Source: Hyphococcus luteus
GTDB lineage: Bacteria > Pseudomonadota > Alphaproteobacteria > Caulobacterales > Parvularculaceae
Direction: 5' to 3'
Assembly: GCF_002943565.1 (NCBI RefSeq)
Contig: NZ_PJCH01000006.1
Coordinates: forward strand, 1-64,000
Length of the DNA: 64,000 nt
The position numbers were made by a program, and so were the translations under genes. Positions 17,199 through 26,436 of this stretch are shown here, piece after piece (positions within the stretch are counted from its first letter, which is position 1; every line of letters starts with the position of its first letter). Below the pieces are notes generated by a model, which searched no databases, was not told the origin of the DNA, and was given only the letters and a program-made list of their open reading frames with translations.

Positions 17199-19853
17199 AT
17201 GCACAAGAAAATGAAAACCGTAATGGCCGCGTCCGTGTCGGTCCTGGCCATGAGTTGCGCGGCTGAAGCCGCGCGTTCCGACACGCAAGCTCTTGTGCGC
17301 GGCGAGAGCGTCAAGATCGAGTGGAATATTCCGGCGCAGCCGCTGACGGAGGCGCTCATCGCGTGGTCGGAACAGTCGAATTACGTGATTTTGATACAGG
17401 ATGATCTCGCCGCCGGCGTTCAAAGCCGGGCGCTCATCGGGTCATACACCAGTTTCGAGGCGCTGGAGCGTTTGCTGTCGCCAAGCACCCTTACCTACAA
17501 AATCCGTAACGACAAGACGCTTGTCGTCACGCCGCGGCTTCAGCCGGCGTCGCTTCAAACGGATCGCCCGCAAACGCGCTTCGCGATGGCGGAGCAAGGG
17601 ACAAGCGCAGTCGCAGAGCGCCTCGCCTCGGCGCAGCCGGAAGCGGAACGGAACGAACAGCGCGGCGCGTCGGGCGACACAGATGAAGTCGTCGTCACCG
17701 GCACGCGCATTCGCGGGGCGCAGCCGGCGGCGCCGGTCCACACGATTACCCGCCGGGACATCGAGCTCTCAGGACAGTCGCAGACCGGCGAGCTGCTGCG
17801 CGCGCTGCCCCAGACGTTCAGAGGCGGCATCAACCCTACCGTCCAGCCGACGACGGTGAACACCAATTCGGGGCTCGGCGGCGATTCAACCGTCAATCTG
17901 CGCGGCATGGGGCCCGACGCGACGCTCATCCTCGTCAATGGCCGACGGCTGGCGCCCATCGGCGGCGGCGAAACCACAGATGTGTCCGCGATCCCGCTCG
18001 CAGCGCTCGATCGCGTCGACGTGCTGCTCGACGGCTCATCAGCGCTCTACGGCGCCGACGCCGTCGCCGGCGTCGTCAACTTCATCGTCGCCGACGATTA
18101 TGAAGGCGCCGAGCTGCGCGCCCGCGCCGGCGGCGCAACGCAAGGCGGCGGCTTCGAACAAGCCTACAGCGCCGCTGCGGGAACGCGCTGGCAGGGCGGC
18201 TCGCTGCTTGTCGGCGCCGATTATCTGAAACAGAACCCGATCTTCGCCGGCGAGCGGGAATTTTCCGAAACCGCCGGACCGTTCAACTCCCTGTTGCCGG
18301 CGAACCGTCAATGGTCGGGCTTCATGTCCGGCAATCAAGAACTTTCGAGTTTCGCCGAAGTCGACGTCATCGGCCTCTACACCAACCGGCGCACCAGCCG
18401 CACGACCGAATACGGCGCCGGCGGCTTCGCCGATGCCAAAGCCATCGACACGGAATCGTTTCTCATCGCCCCGCGCGTGACGTTCGACCTGTCGGAGGAT
18501 TGGACCGCGCAGGTCGAAGGTTCGGCGGCGCGTAGCACGCGCGACAGCGCAACCACCGATAATTTCGGCGGCGAATTCGACGCCGACTCGAAGAACACAG
18601 CCTGGACCATCGGCGCATCGACAGAAGGGAAAGTCGCCCGCCTTCCGTCCGGGGACTTTCGGGCGGCCGTCGGCGGCGGCTATCGCGAAGAAACGCTCGA
18701 CTCTGATCTCGGCGGAACGCTGCGCAGCGGAACGCGCAACGTTGCATTCCTTTTCGCCGAGGCCTCCGCCCCGCTTGTGTCTCCGTCCGACGACCGGCCA
18801 GGACTGAACCGGCTCGACCTCAATGTCGCTGTCCGCGTCGAGGATCACAGCGGCTTCGGCGCGGCGACAACGCCGAAACTCGGCCTCCGCTACGCGCCTG
18901 TTCCCGATCTCACCGTGAGAGCAACCTGGGGAAAGTCGTTCCGGGCGCCGCGCTTCGACCATTTGCTCGCCGACCATGTGGTGACGGTCTGGAGCGCGCC
19001 CAATCTCGGCTCCGTCAATCCAGGCCTTGCACTTCTCAGTTTCAGCGGCAATCCAGAGCTTGAGCCGGAGCGCGCCACATCCTGGACCGCCGGTTTCGAC
19101 TGGACGCCGCACTTCATGCCGGCGTTCGATCTGTCGTTCACCTGGTTCGACATCGACTTCGAAGACCGGATCGTCAGCCCGATCGTCAATCTCGGATCCG
19201 CGCTGTCCGATCCCGCTAACGCTCCGTTCATCGACCGTGACCCATCGTCTACGGCGCAATCGGCGATCATCGGCGCCGCCGACCAAGTCTACAACATTTC
19301 TGGGATGCCCTATGATCCGGATGCAGTCCTCGCCATCGTCAATTCCGGATTCGTAAACGCCAGCGCACAACAGGTGCGCGGCGCGGACGTCTCGTTCCGC
19401 TTCGCGCCCGGCGACATCGTGTTTTTCGGCGATTTCAGCTGGCTGATGATCGACACGCAAACAATACCAACCCTTCCCCTGACGCGGCAGTCCGGCTTCA
19501 TCTTCCAGCCAGCGAAGTTTCGCGGGCGCGCCGGCGCCAGCTGGGAAATCGACGACAGCTTCACAACGAATGCGATCCTCAACCATGTCGCAGGATCGAC
19601 TGACAATGTCGCGGCGCCCCCGGCCGAGATCGCCTCATGGACGACGCTCGACATCACGCTCCAATACCGGCTCGGATCGGTCGCCACTGCGCTTGACGGA
19701 CTGGAAGCCTCTCTCTCGGTCATAAACGCGCTTGATCAGGACCCGCCTTTCGCCGCGGGCGGCGGCGTCGCCTTTCCAGGTATGTTCTTCGACAGCGCAA
19801 ATACATCGCCGGTCGGACGGTTCGTCGCCGCGACGCTTCGCTACACATTCTAA
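17199..19853 (+). CDS. TonB-dependent receptor with STN signalling domain, lasso cluster
   Basis: An 884-aa outer-membrane receptor. The ATG at 17199 has AGGAGGGG about 5 bases upstream; the long open frame before it is not translated. A signal peptide ends near AAEAARS. The STN domain (about residues 35-105, WNIPAQPLTEALIAWSEQSNYVILIQDD) is the periplasmic transducer found in FecA-type receptors. The plug begins near DEVVVTGTRIRG and the barrel ends with ATLRYTF. Together with FecI and FecR this makes a cell-surface signalling unit. In this setting it most likely imports the lasso peptide (or a related ligand) and reports it to the sigma factor; that substrate is inferred from context. Confidence 0.9.
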   Translation: MHKKMKTVMAASVSVLAMSCAAEAARSDTQALVRGESVKIEWNIPAQPLTEALIAWSEQSNYVILIQDDLAAGVQSRALIGSYTSFEALERLLSPSTLTYKIRNDKTLVVTPRLQPASLQTDRPQTRFAMAEQGTSAVAERLASAQPEAERNEQRGASGDTDEVVVTGTRIRGAQPAAPVHTITRRDIELSGQSQTGELLRALPQTFRGGINPTVQPTTVNTNSGLGGDSTVNLRGMGPDATLILVNGRRLAPIGGGETTDVSAIPLAALDRVDVLLDGSSALYGADAVAGVVNFIVADDYEGAELRARAGGATQGGGFEQAYSAAAGTRWQGGSLLVGADYLKQNPIFAGEREFSETAGPFNSLLPANRQWSGFMSGNQELSSFAEVDVIGLYTNRRTSRTTEYGAGGFADAKAIDTESFLIAPRVTFDLSEDWTAQVEGSAARSTRDSATTDNFGGEFDADSKNTAWTIGASTEGKVARLPSGDFRAAVGGGYREETLDSDLGGTLRSGTRNVAFLFAEASAPLVSPSDDRPGLNRLDLNVAVRVEDHSGFGAATTPKLGLRYAPVPDLTVRATWGKSFRAPRFDHLLADHVVTVWSAPNLGSVNPGLALLSFSGNPELEPERATSWTAGFDWTPHFMPAFDLSFTWFDIDFEDRIVSPIVNLGSALSDPANAPFIDRDPSSTAQSAIIGAADQVYNISGMPYDPDAVLAIVNSGFVNASAQQVRGADVSFRFAPGDIVFFGDFSWLMIDTQTIPTLPLTRQSGFIFQPAKFRGRAGASWEIDDSFTTNAILNHVAGSTDNVAAPPAEIASWTTLDITLQYRLGSVATALDGLEASLSVINALDQDPPFAAGGGVAFPGMFFDSANTSPVGRFVAATLRYTF

Positions 19854-19868
19854 ACAAGGATTCCGAGA

Positions 19869-21968
19869 ATGGTGAGCATTCAAATGAATGTCGGCCGCTG
19901 CGCCGTATTCGCCTTCGCCGCAGCGCTCGCGCTCACAGGCCGCATGTCGGCCCATGCAGAAGACGAAGGCCTCCGAGCTCTCGTCGAAATAACGGACTTT
20001 ACGGGCGTTTCGATCTCGCCGGACGGACGCTATGCGGCCTACCGCGCGGAACGTGCGTCGGTCGAGGAAAACGCCTACAGCTCGGAGTGGTTCATCTATC
20101 GTCTTGACGGCGGCGCATCACCGAAACGCGTCGCGGATGGCGGCGCGCCGATCTTCACCAGCGGCTGGGCGCTCGGCGAATGGCCGCAATGGTCGAGCGA
20201 TTCCGGATGGTTGTATTTTCGCGCGCTCCATGACGGCGAGGTCCAGCTGTGGCGGGCATCCGTAACCGGAACAGCCAAACGCCTCACGGACGATCCTGCG
20301 GACGTCATCGCCTTCGACGTGCTCCCGGACGGAAACCTCGCCTTCGAGGTCGGCGCGACCCGGGCCGAAATCGAGCAAGCCGAACTTGACGAATATTATT
20401 CCGGCATCCTGATCGACGGGACCGTGCCCCTCGGCCAGGGCCTCTTCCGCTCCGGATTCCATCACGGGCGCCTCGCAACGCAGCGCTATCTCGGCAAGTG
20501 GATGAATGTGACCACCTTGCTGGGCGATCGTCCGACGCAAATCAAAGTCGTCGATATCCGAACGGGCCGCGTGCGCAAAGCGCGAGACAAGGAAGCCGCG
20601 GCTTTCCGGAAGAATACCGAGGGTCCGACGCTCGATGGCGCGCCGGGCCGCTCGGAGCACATGCATGTCACAGAGGACGGCCGGGCGGTTTGGCGGAGCA
20701 AGGACGAAGGAGAACGCACGCTTCATGCGCGCATTGACGACAAGGAAATCATATGCTCCGCGTCTGAATGCGCGCGGCCGATCGCCTGGGTCTCGTGGCG
20801 CGGCTTGCGCCACGAAGTCATCTTCGCGACCCGCGACCGCGATCGCGGCGACGCCATGACCGTCCTTAGCTGGAATATCGACCGCAATTCGGTTCGCACC
20901 GTCCGCGAAGCGCCAGGGCTCCTGCATAGCGGGCGCGTCATCGGTGTTGGCATCGGCTGCGGCGTCGGCGACCGGTATGCGTTCTGCGTCTCCGCGGACG
21001 CGAACACACCGCCCCGCATCGAACAAGTCGATCTCGACAGCGGCGAGGCGCGCGTCATCGCTGCGCCCAATCGCGACTTCATCCGTTTGTCGGCGCCGCG
21101 TGCAGAGTTGATGCAATGGCGGGACAGCCAGGATCGCGAGTTCACCGGATACTTCATCCCTGCAGCCGCCGGCGAGACGCGGCCTTCGCCATTGTTCATC
21201 CTGTACTATGCCTGCCAGGGCTATTTGCGCGGCGGGCCCGGCGATGAATGGCCGCTGACCTATCTCGCGGAAGCTGGCGTCGCGGTGTTGTGCATCAGCG
21301 CTTATCCGTCCCCGGACGCCGGCGGCCCGGTCGTAAAAGAATATGATACCGCCTTGGCCGGCATCGATGCCGCAATCGATGTGCTTGCCGCTCGCGGCAT
21401 CGATCCCGCCCGCGTCGGCATCGGCGGTTTCAGCTTCGGCGCATCCGTAGCGATGTGGGTCGCCTATCACTCCGACCTCATCGCCGCCGCCTCGCTCGCG
21501 ACACCTGATGTTACCGAGACTTACTACTGGCAACGCGCCCTGATGGGCGAAGCCTTTAAGGGACCGCTGTCGAGCATTTGGGAGCTTGCCGCGCCCGATG
21601 CAACGCCGGAGCAGTGGCGCCGGATTTCGCCAAGCCACAATCTCGACCGTCTGCGATTTCCTCTGCTGATGCAGATCCCGGAGCAAGAGTATCTCGTTGC
21701 GCTCGAATATTTCGTGCCGCTGATCGAATCTGGCGCGCCCACCGAAGTTCACGTCTTCCCGCATGAACCCCATTACACGTTTCAGCCGCGCCACCGGCTC
21801 GCCGCCTATCAGCGAAATCTCGACTGGTTCCGGTTCTGGCTCCTCGGAGAAGAAGCGGGCGGCGCTCGCCCGGCGCAATTCGAGCGCTGGCGAAAGCTAA
21901 GAGAACGCGCAGAACCGGGCGAAGCCCGCTCCGGCGACGACAAGCCGGCTCATGCGCCGAACGATTGA
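19869..21968 (+). CDS. Lasso peptide isopeptidase, AtxE2-like (S9 prolyl oligopeptidase fold)
   Basis: A 699-aa protein with a signal peptide (cleavage near MSAHAEDEG), a beta-propeller N-terminal domain and a C-terminal alpha/beta-hydrolase domain. The nucleophile is Ser522 in GIGGFSFGASVAMW (GxSxG); the His probably lies in FPHEPHYTFQP. AtxE-type enzymes cut the isopeptide bond of the lasso ring and linearise the peptide. It starts 15 bases after the receptor gene, so imported peptide could be opened in the periplasm. Its 3-prime end overlaps that of the synthetase gene on the other strand by 19 bases. Confidence 0.9.
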   Translation: MVSIQMNVGRCAVFAFAAALALTGRMSAHAEDEGLRALVEITDFTGVSISPDGRYAAYRAERASVEENAYSSEWFIYRLDGGASPKRVADGGAPIFTSGWALGEWPQWSSDSGWLYFRALHDGEVQLWRASVTGTAKRLTDDPADVIAFDVLPDGNLAFEVGATRAEIEQAELDEYYSGILIDGTVPLGQGLFRSGFHHGRLATQRYLGKWMNVTTLLGDRPTQIKVVDIRTGRVRKARDKEAAAFRKNTEGPTLDGAPGRSEHMHVTEDGRAVWRSKDEGERTLHARIDDKEIICSASECARPIAWVSWRGLRHEVIFATRDRDRGDAMTVLSWNIDRNSVRTVREAPGLLHSGRVIGVGIGCGVGDRYAFCVSADANTPPRIEQVDLDSGEARVIAAPNRDFIRLSAPRAELMQWRDSQDREFTGYFIPAAAGETRPSPLFILYYACQGYLRGGPGDEWPLTYLAEAGVAVLCISAYPSPDAGGPVVKEYDTALAGIDAAIDVLAARGIDPARVGIGGFSFGASVAMWVAYHSDLIAAASLATPDVTETYYWQRALMGEAFKGPLSSIWELAAPDATPEQWRRISPSHNLDRLRFPLLMQIPEQEYLVALEYFVPLIESGAPTEVHVFPHEPHYTFQPRHRLAAYQRNLDWFRFWLLGEEAGGARPAQFERWRKLRERAEPGEARSGDDKPAHAPND

Positions 21969-23686
21969 ATCCAGTATTCGACGCCGGCGAGCGTGACGAG
22001 CTGCGTGAAACTCGCGTCGGGGAACGGGCCCGCTTGTCGCATGCACGCGAACACCGCTTCCCGGTCGAGAATGCCCTCGCGCGCGAGCCGTCCCTCCATC
22101 AGGAGCGCCTCGATCTCGGACTTGTGCTCTCGATAGATCCCGGCGATCAGCCCCGTGAGGTCGCCTTTGGTTCGCCGTGCAATCGTTTCCGCCGGAAGGA
22201 GGTTGGAGAATGCGTCGCGCGCGACGGCGCGGTTCCTTCCGCCGCTGACCCACATCCATGAGGGAATGCCGAGGCAAAGCTCGATTAAAGGGCGGCTGAG
22301 CAGCGGATAACAGACCTGCACATCAAGGTCGCGTTCGCCGCCGTCGCTGACGCTGACGGCGCTTGCGATCGACGCCGTATGCTCCAGCTTGCCGGGCGGC
22401 GCGCCGGTATTTTCCGTGAACCAGAGATGCGCAGGCGGCGAAGCGGGGGCAACGCCGGGCATCAGAAATGCAATGTTGCGAGGCCACAGCTTCGGTTTCG
22501 CCCAATAGACCTTGCGCAAGGCGTAGCGCGCCGCCCGCCAAACGCTCGCTCTGTGCAGCGTTGCGACATCCCTCGCCGCGCGCGCAAAACAAGGCCCGGG
22601 TCCGAAAGCGCGCAACGCATCAGCGGCGGGGGCGGCGGTCGTCAAATAGCAGAATACATTATCTCCTCCGCCGCCGGAAAAGAGCATGTCCGCGCCCGCC
22701 TCGTCGATTGCGCCTCTGACACCGCTATCGATCATCGCCCGCCAGGAGATCGCCTGCGGAGCCGGCGTGCGCTGGCGCGAACGAGGCGCCAGCGACGCGC
22801 CGGCGGCGTCGAGCTTTACCTCGTGCAATCGCGCGCCCAACGCTGACGCGACCAGTCCGGCCTGGCGCCGTTCGTCGCCCGCTGGATCGTCGGTCGCGAA
22901 TGTGACGCAGGAAAAGGAGGCGCCGAGGTCGCGCAGGCATGCCGCGATGATGGAGGAATCGAGGCCGCCCGAAAGCTCGAGCATGATATGCGAGGAGCGC
23001 GCCGCCCAGGCGCCGACCGAGCTCAAGACTTCAGCCCGCAGCAATCGAACCGCGTCGTCATAGCGGCGAATGCGGCTGTCGTTCCTTGTATAGGCCCAGG
23101 GGCTCCATGCGCATATCTGCGACATAGACCCATCGCGCGAAATCCGCAGCCGCATGCCCGGAAGAACCTTTTCGACCCCCGCGAGGCATGTCTCCTGTGT
23201 GGGAACATGCGGAAATGCAAGATATCGCCCGAGCGCCGTCCAATCCATCGCCGGAACCGAGAGGCCAGCGGCGATTGCTGTTTCAAGGTCTGAAAACAGC
23301 CAGATTGCGCCGCCCTGTCTCGCAACGAGGCATGGCGCCATGCCTGAGGGGTCGCGCGTCACGTCGATCGATTGTTGCCGATCGTCGATGCGGAACGCGA
23401 CGAAACCTCCCCACATGTCCGAGAAAAAGACGCTGCGGCTGGGCCCGCCGGATGCCGCGCCAGCTATGCGGCCGATGCGGCTTCGAGGAAATGATGCGCC
23501 GACGATAAGCCCTGCGCCGTCATCGGCTGCTTTGGAGGCCGCATCTTCATGAACAAGCACGCAAAGCCGGCCTCGCAGCAACGCTGGCTCGAGTCCGTGA
23601 CGCCGTCCTGCGCTGATGATCGCGTCAAACTGGGACCGGGGCGTTTCGCTGCAGGAAATCAGCGCAAGAAACCGGTCCGGGTTCAT
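21950..23686 (-). CDS. Lasso peptide macrolactam synthetase (C protein, asparagine-synthetase-like)
   Basis: A 578-aa protein. The ATP-PPi loop SGGLDSS is at residues 239-245 and the second nucleotide-binding region reads DMLFSGGGGDNVF. The N-terminal part matches the glutaminase-like domain of asparagine synthetase but starts MNPDRF with no catalytic Cys2, as expected for C enzymes. It adenylates the ring Asp/Glu side chain (here Glu9 of the core) so that the freed Gly1 amine closes the isopeptide bond. The ATG at 23686 overlaps the stop of the B gene as ATGA; the open frame runs 67 codons further upstream inside the B gene and should not be used. Confidence 0.93.
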   Translation of the reverse strand: MNPDRFLALISCSETPRSQFDAIISAGRRHGLEPALLRGRLCVLVHEDAASKAADDGAGLIVGASFPRSRIGRIAGAASGGPSRSVFFSDMWGGFVAFRIDDRQQSIDVTRDPSGMAPCLVARQGGAIWLFSDLETAIAAGLSVPAMDWTALGRYLAFPHVPTQETCLAGVEKVLPGMRLRISRDGSMSQICAWSPWAYTRNDSRIRRYDDAVRLLRAEVLSSVGAWAARSSHIMLELSGGLDSSIIAACLRDLGASFSCVTFATDDPAGDERRQAGLVASALGARLHEVKLDAAGASLAPRSRQRTPAPQAISWRAMIDSGVRGAIDEAGADMLFSGGGGDNVFCYLTTAAPAADALRAFGPGPCFARAARDVATLHRASVWRAARYALRKVYWAKPKLWPRNIAFLMPGVAPASPPAHLWFTENTGAPPGKLEHTASIASAVSVSDGGERDLDVQVCYPLLSRPLIELCLGIPSWMWVSGGRNRAVARDAFSNLLPAETIARRTKGDLTGLIAGIYREHKSEIEALLMEGRLAREGILDREAVFACMRQAGPFPDASFTQLVTLAGVEYWIQSFGA

Positions 23687-24372
23687 ACGACGAGAATCGG
23701 CGTGAACGACTCGGCGTAGTCGATGGTCTCGTTGAGTAAAATGTCTTTCGATTGCACCCAGCAGTGAGCGCCATAGGGGTTCATCCGAACGCCAATCACC
23801 AGATCGGCGATGATGCCGTCGCCGAAAAGAAAGTCTAGCAGCGCTAGCGAATCGGGAAGGCAGTTTTGCGGCGCCGGAAATAAGCACCGCGCCGCTTGAA
23901 AATCCGCCGCTCGCGATTCAACGACCGCCTGACAGAACGGGCCTCGCCCGGCGAGATCTCCCTTTCTTTGGCGAAGCTGGGCAATGCTTCGCGCAAATCC
24001 ATTCCGCCGAAGCCGCGGACCGCTGCGGCACAGGCAGGTCATCGCTTTCATCGTAGCCAACGCGCCGCTACGCCGGTGAACCTGCGTGTTTTCAAGCGTG
24101 CTTTGTTGTGGCGAGATGATCGCTGGCGGCGAGGGAACGCCGTCTATTCCGTCTCCCGGCTCGAGAATTTCCGCATGGGAGAGGCGACCGAGAAGATCGG
24201 GCGAAACCTCGTCGCCGGCAATGAAAGCCTTGAATGCGGCTTCCAGCACGTCCTGAAGCATGAAGTATCGATCCTCGCGGACGTCCAGAAAGACCGGCCG
24301 TGCATCGACATAGCAATATGCGAGATCGGAACGGAATCGGTATTCCATGTTTTCACTCTGCATGAGCGACAT
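23683..24372 (-). CDS. Lasso peptide B protein: fused RRE and leader peptidase
   Basis: A 229-aa protein. Residues 10-75 form the PqqD-like leader-recognition domain (RRE): YRFRSDLAYCYVDARPVFLD, then RYFMLQDVLEAAFKAF. The C-terminal transglutaminase-like protease has Cys171 (PAPQNCLPDSLALLDFL) and His203 (NPYGAHCWVQ) and ends TPILVV, as is usual in the family. The third catalytic position, 12 residues after the His (as in McjB C150/H182/D194), is Glu215 (LLNET) instead of Asp. It cleaves the leader after the Thr-Lys pair so that cyclisation can follow. Located 36 bases downstream of the precursor gene. Confidence 0.9.
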   Translation of the reverse strand: MSLMQSENMEYRFRSDLAYCYVDARPVFLDVREDRYFMLQDVLEAAFKAFIAGDEVSPDLLGRLSHAEILEPGDGIDGVPSPPAIISPQQSTLENTQVHRRSGALATMKAMTCLCRSGPRLRRNGFARSIAQLRQRKGDLAGRGPFCQAVVESRAADFQAARCLFPAPQNCLPDSLALLDFLFGDGIIADLVIGVRMNPYGAHCWVQSKDILLNETIDYAESFTPILVV

Positions 24373-24408
24373 CCGGGCGCCCGCGCGCCGCGCCCGGTAC
24401 GCGAACGC

Positions 24409-24546
24409 TTAGTCGGCCGAAAGTTCGTCAACCGGCTGACGTTGCAGGAACGCCTCTTGGGTCACATGGGACGGAATTCCCTTCGTGACCTCGCTGGCGA
24501 CGCCGAGATCGATGATGTCGTCTTCGTGTGTTTCGATCTGTTTCAT
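24409..24546 (-). CDS. Lasso peptide precursor (A gene)
   Basis: A 45-codon gene read directly from the DNA. The leader has 22 residues (MKQIETHEDD then IIDLGVASEVTK) and ends in the LGxASxxTK motif usual for proteobacterial lasso leaders, with the essential Thr at position -2. The core starts GIPSHVTQE: Gly1 and Glu9 would form a nine-residue macrolactam. It continues AFLQRQPV and ends DELSAD, 23 residues in all. Arg14 or the bulky Phe/Leu/Gln residues after the ring could be steric plugs. A strong GAAAGGAGAG ribosome site lies about 7 bases before the ATG. It precedes the B and C genes on the same strand. The core is not one I recall among described lasso peptides. Confidence 0.93.
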   Translation of the reverse strand: MKQIETHEDDIIDLGVASEVTKGIPSHVTQEAFLQRQPVDELSAD

Positions 24547-24718
24547 GACTTCTCTCCTTTCGGTTGCGCCATGGGGATCATGGCGGGGAGGAGTCTAGGC
24601 GCGCGGCGCTGCTATCCCTAAGCAATCCTGAGATAATCGTCAGACTATTGTGACGGCGATTCAAGCGGTTGGCGTTCGCCCGGAAAATTCTTCGGAAATA
24701 TTGTCCGTACAGGATGTT

Positions 24719-25366
24719 TCAGGGGCTCGTATGCGCGGCGGCGAGGATCTGCGACGCGAGGCGGATGCGACGGCGGTGATAGGCGCCGGCGCGGTGGGCG
24801 AGCTCCGGGAAGTCGGCCACCATGTACGCGTTCTCGATGCGCCGCAATTCGGCCTGCCGGTTTGCGATCGCCTCGTCTTCGTGCAGACGGAACACCCTCA
24901 GGCGAAGCGCGATATCTGACAGCGCGGCGCAAAGCCGGTCATTTGAGGAGAGCGCCATGACGGCGTTAAACGCCGCCGCCGTGCGCTGCTCGATGCTCGC
25001 GTCCCTGTCTTCCGCTTCGATCGGGCGCGGCTTCGGGGGCGAGCGCGCGCCCGCGGCGCGGGCGACGGCGAGATCGATCAGCGCGCCATGGGCGTCATAG
25101 AGATGGCGCAGACCCTGTTCCGTAATGAGCGGCGCGAAAAACCCTTCATTCGAGTGTGAGACGAGCAGCCCGGCGCCCACAAGCCGGTTGAGCGCGTTTC
25201 GCACCGGCGTCGGGCTGACGCTGTCGGCCGCCGCGATCTCGTTGACGTCGATCCGCGCGCCCGGTGCAAACGCGCCGGACGACACGCGCTCCGTGAGACT
25301 CCTGTATACGCTTTCAGTTATCGAGATTCGACCGGCCATCCTGCGTCGGTGTTGTTCGCTTTGCAT
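24719..25366 (-). CDS. GntR-family transcriptional regulator
   Basis: A 215-aa protein with an N-terminal winged helix (ITESVYRSLTERVSSGAFAPGARIDVNEIAAADSVSPTPVRNALNRLVGAGLL) and a C-terminal helical FCD-like domain (LYDAHGALIDLAVARAAGARS, AYHRRRIRLASQIL). It lies upstream of the lasso precursor on the same strand with a 172-base gap, so it may control the biosynthetic arm. The start may instead be the ATG at 25339. Neither start has a convincing ribosome site. Confidence 0.8.
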   Translation of the reverse strand: MQSEQHRRRMAGRISITESVYRSLTERVSSGAFAPGARIDVNEIAAADSVSPTPVRNALNRLVGAGLLVSHSNEGFFAPLITEQGLRHLYDAHGALIDLAVARAAGARSPPKPRPIEAEDRDASIEQRTAAAFNAVMALSSNDRLCAALSDIALRLRVFRLHEDEAIANRQAELRRIENAYMVADFPELAHRAGAYHRRRIRLASQILAAAHTSP

Positions 25367-25657
25367 GTCTCGCGCCGGCGCCGGTGCGTCAGACAGCGGC
25401 GCAAGGCGTATTCACCGCGCGTTTGCCGCGCGTTTGCACCGCGCCGGCGCGATGCGCTGGCGCTGAGTTCAGTGTGTCTCCAAATGATAAAGTTAACCTT
25501 TAGTATTTAATTACGCTTTCAGATTCTACCGGTGATTGTTACGATTATGTGACAATAAAGATCGCCGGAAATTCTTGCATCCATTCAAAACGCCAACCGC
25601 CAAGCCAGGAAGCGCCTGGCGGCGGTTTCGAAATCTTTGGAAAGGGCCCGCCGAACG

Positions 25658-26434
25658 ATGCCCCGTCTCCGCGCCGTCCAGGCGTTTGTCGATGAAGCTC
25701 AATCACTGCGCGCACCGTCGGACCTCAACCGGTTGCTCGACGCCGTGACCAAGGACATGGGCTTCGACTATTTCGCGCTGATGCATCATGTGGATTTGAG
25801 CGGATACAGCGAGGCGCTGACCCATATGGAGGAGGGCGAACTTGTCGCGCTCGGCACCTATCCCGAACGCTGGATCGAACAATATATCGCCGACAACATC
25901 GTCGCCAACGATCCTGTCCTGCTCGCCAGCCATCGCACCAATATGGGCTTCGCCTGGTCCGACATTCCCGCGCTCATCCCCATGACCGACGCCCACCGGC
26001 GAATCCGCGAGCGCACCGTCAAGGCCGGCATCGACGAAGGCTTCACCGTTCCCGCCAACGTCCCCGGCGAGGCTAACGGCAGCTGCAATTTCGCCATGGC
26101 GACAGGACGCGCGCTGCCGCGCGACAATCTCAAAATGGCGCAGCTCGTCGGCGGCTTCGCCTTCCAGGCCGCGCGCGCCATGGTGCTGAACGCGTTTCCG
26201 CAAGCCAGGCGCCCGCCGAAAGGGCCCTTGACCCAGCGCCAGCTCGAATGCGTGCTCTTCGCCGCGAAAGGCAAATCCGACTGGGAGATCGGCGCGATCC
26301 TCGGCATCTCGCAAGGCACCGTGAAACGCCATATCGAGGACGCGCGCGCCCATTACGAAGTCGGAAGCCGCATGCAGGTCGTGATGCGCGCCCTCTTCGA
26401 AGGCCATATCGGGGTCGTCGACGCGCTTCGGTGA
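25658..26434 (+). CDS. luxR: LuxR-type quorum-sensing regulator
   Basis: A 258-aa protein with an N-terminal autoinducer-binding domain that keeps the ligand-pocket residues (Trp, Tyr, Asp and Pro in RWIEQYIADNIVANDPV, and a later Trp in GFAWSDI). The C-terminal LuxR HTH reads LTQRQLECVLFAAKGKSDWEIGAILGISQGTVKRHIEDA. The ATG at 25658 is preferred over an in-frame TTG 21 bases upstream. It is followed by a 30-base palindrome and the luxI gene, a complete AHL signalling pair. It may also control the neighbouring phyH gene and, less certainly, the lasso cluster. Confidence 0.9.
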   Translation: MPRLRAVQAFVDEAQSLRAPSDLNRLLDAVTKDMGFDYFALMHHVDLSGYSEALTHMEEGELVALGTYPERWIEQYIADNIVANDPVLLASHRTNMGFAWSDIPALIPMTDAHRRIRERTVKAGIDEGFTVPANVPGEANGSCNFAMATGRALPRDNLKMAQLVGGFAFQAARAMVLNAFPQARRPPKGPLTQRQLECVLFAAKGKSDWEIGAILGISQGTVKRHIEDARAHYEVGSRMQVVMRALFEGHIGVVDALR

Positions 26435-26436
26435 AC

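Larger units (their letters stand above)
14889..25366. other. Lasso peptide biosynthetic gene cluster
   Basis: Regulatory and uptake arm on the + strand: XRE regulator, ECF sigma, FecR, STN-TonB receptor, isopeptidase. Biosynthetic arm on the - strand: GntR regulator, precursor, RRE/protease, macrolactam synthetase. The two arms converge, and the isopeptidase and synthetase genes overlap by 19 bases at their 3-prime ends. This A-C-B/isopeptidase/TonB-receptor/FecIR content is the hallmark of alphaproteobacterial lasso clusters such as those for astexins and caulosegnins. No ABC exporter is present, as in those clusters. Boundaries are inferred from function and could be narrower. Confidence 0.9.

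Noticed and set aside
18039-19586. Long open frame (515 codons) on the - strand opposite the lasso TonB receptor
   Set aside because: Antisense shadow in GC-rich DNA; the composition is Arg/Gly/Val-rich and no domain is recognised, while the + strand is a clear receptor.
20118-21878. Long open frame (586 codons) on the - strand opposite the isopeptidase gene
   Set aside because: Mirror frame with Arg/Ala-rich, domain-free composition; the + strand shows a full S9 peptidase.
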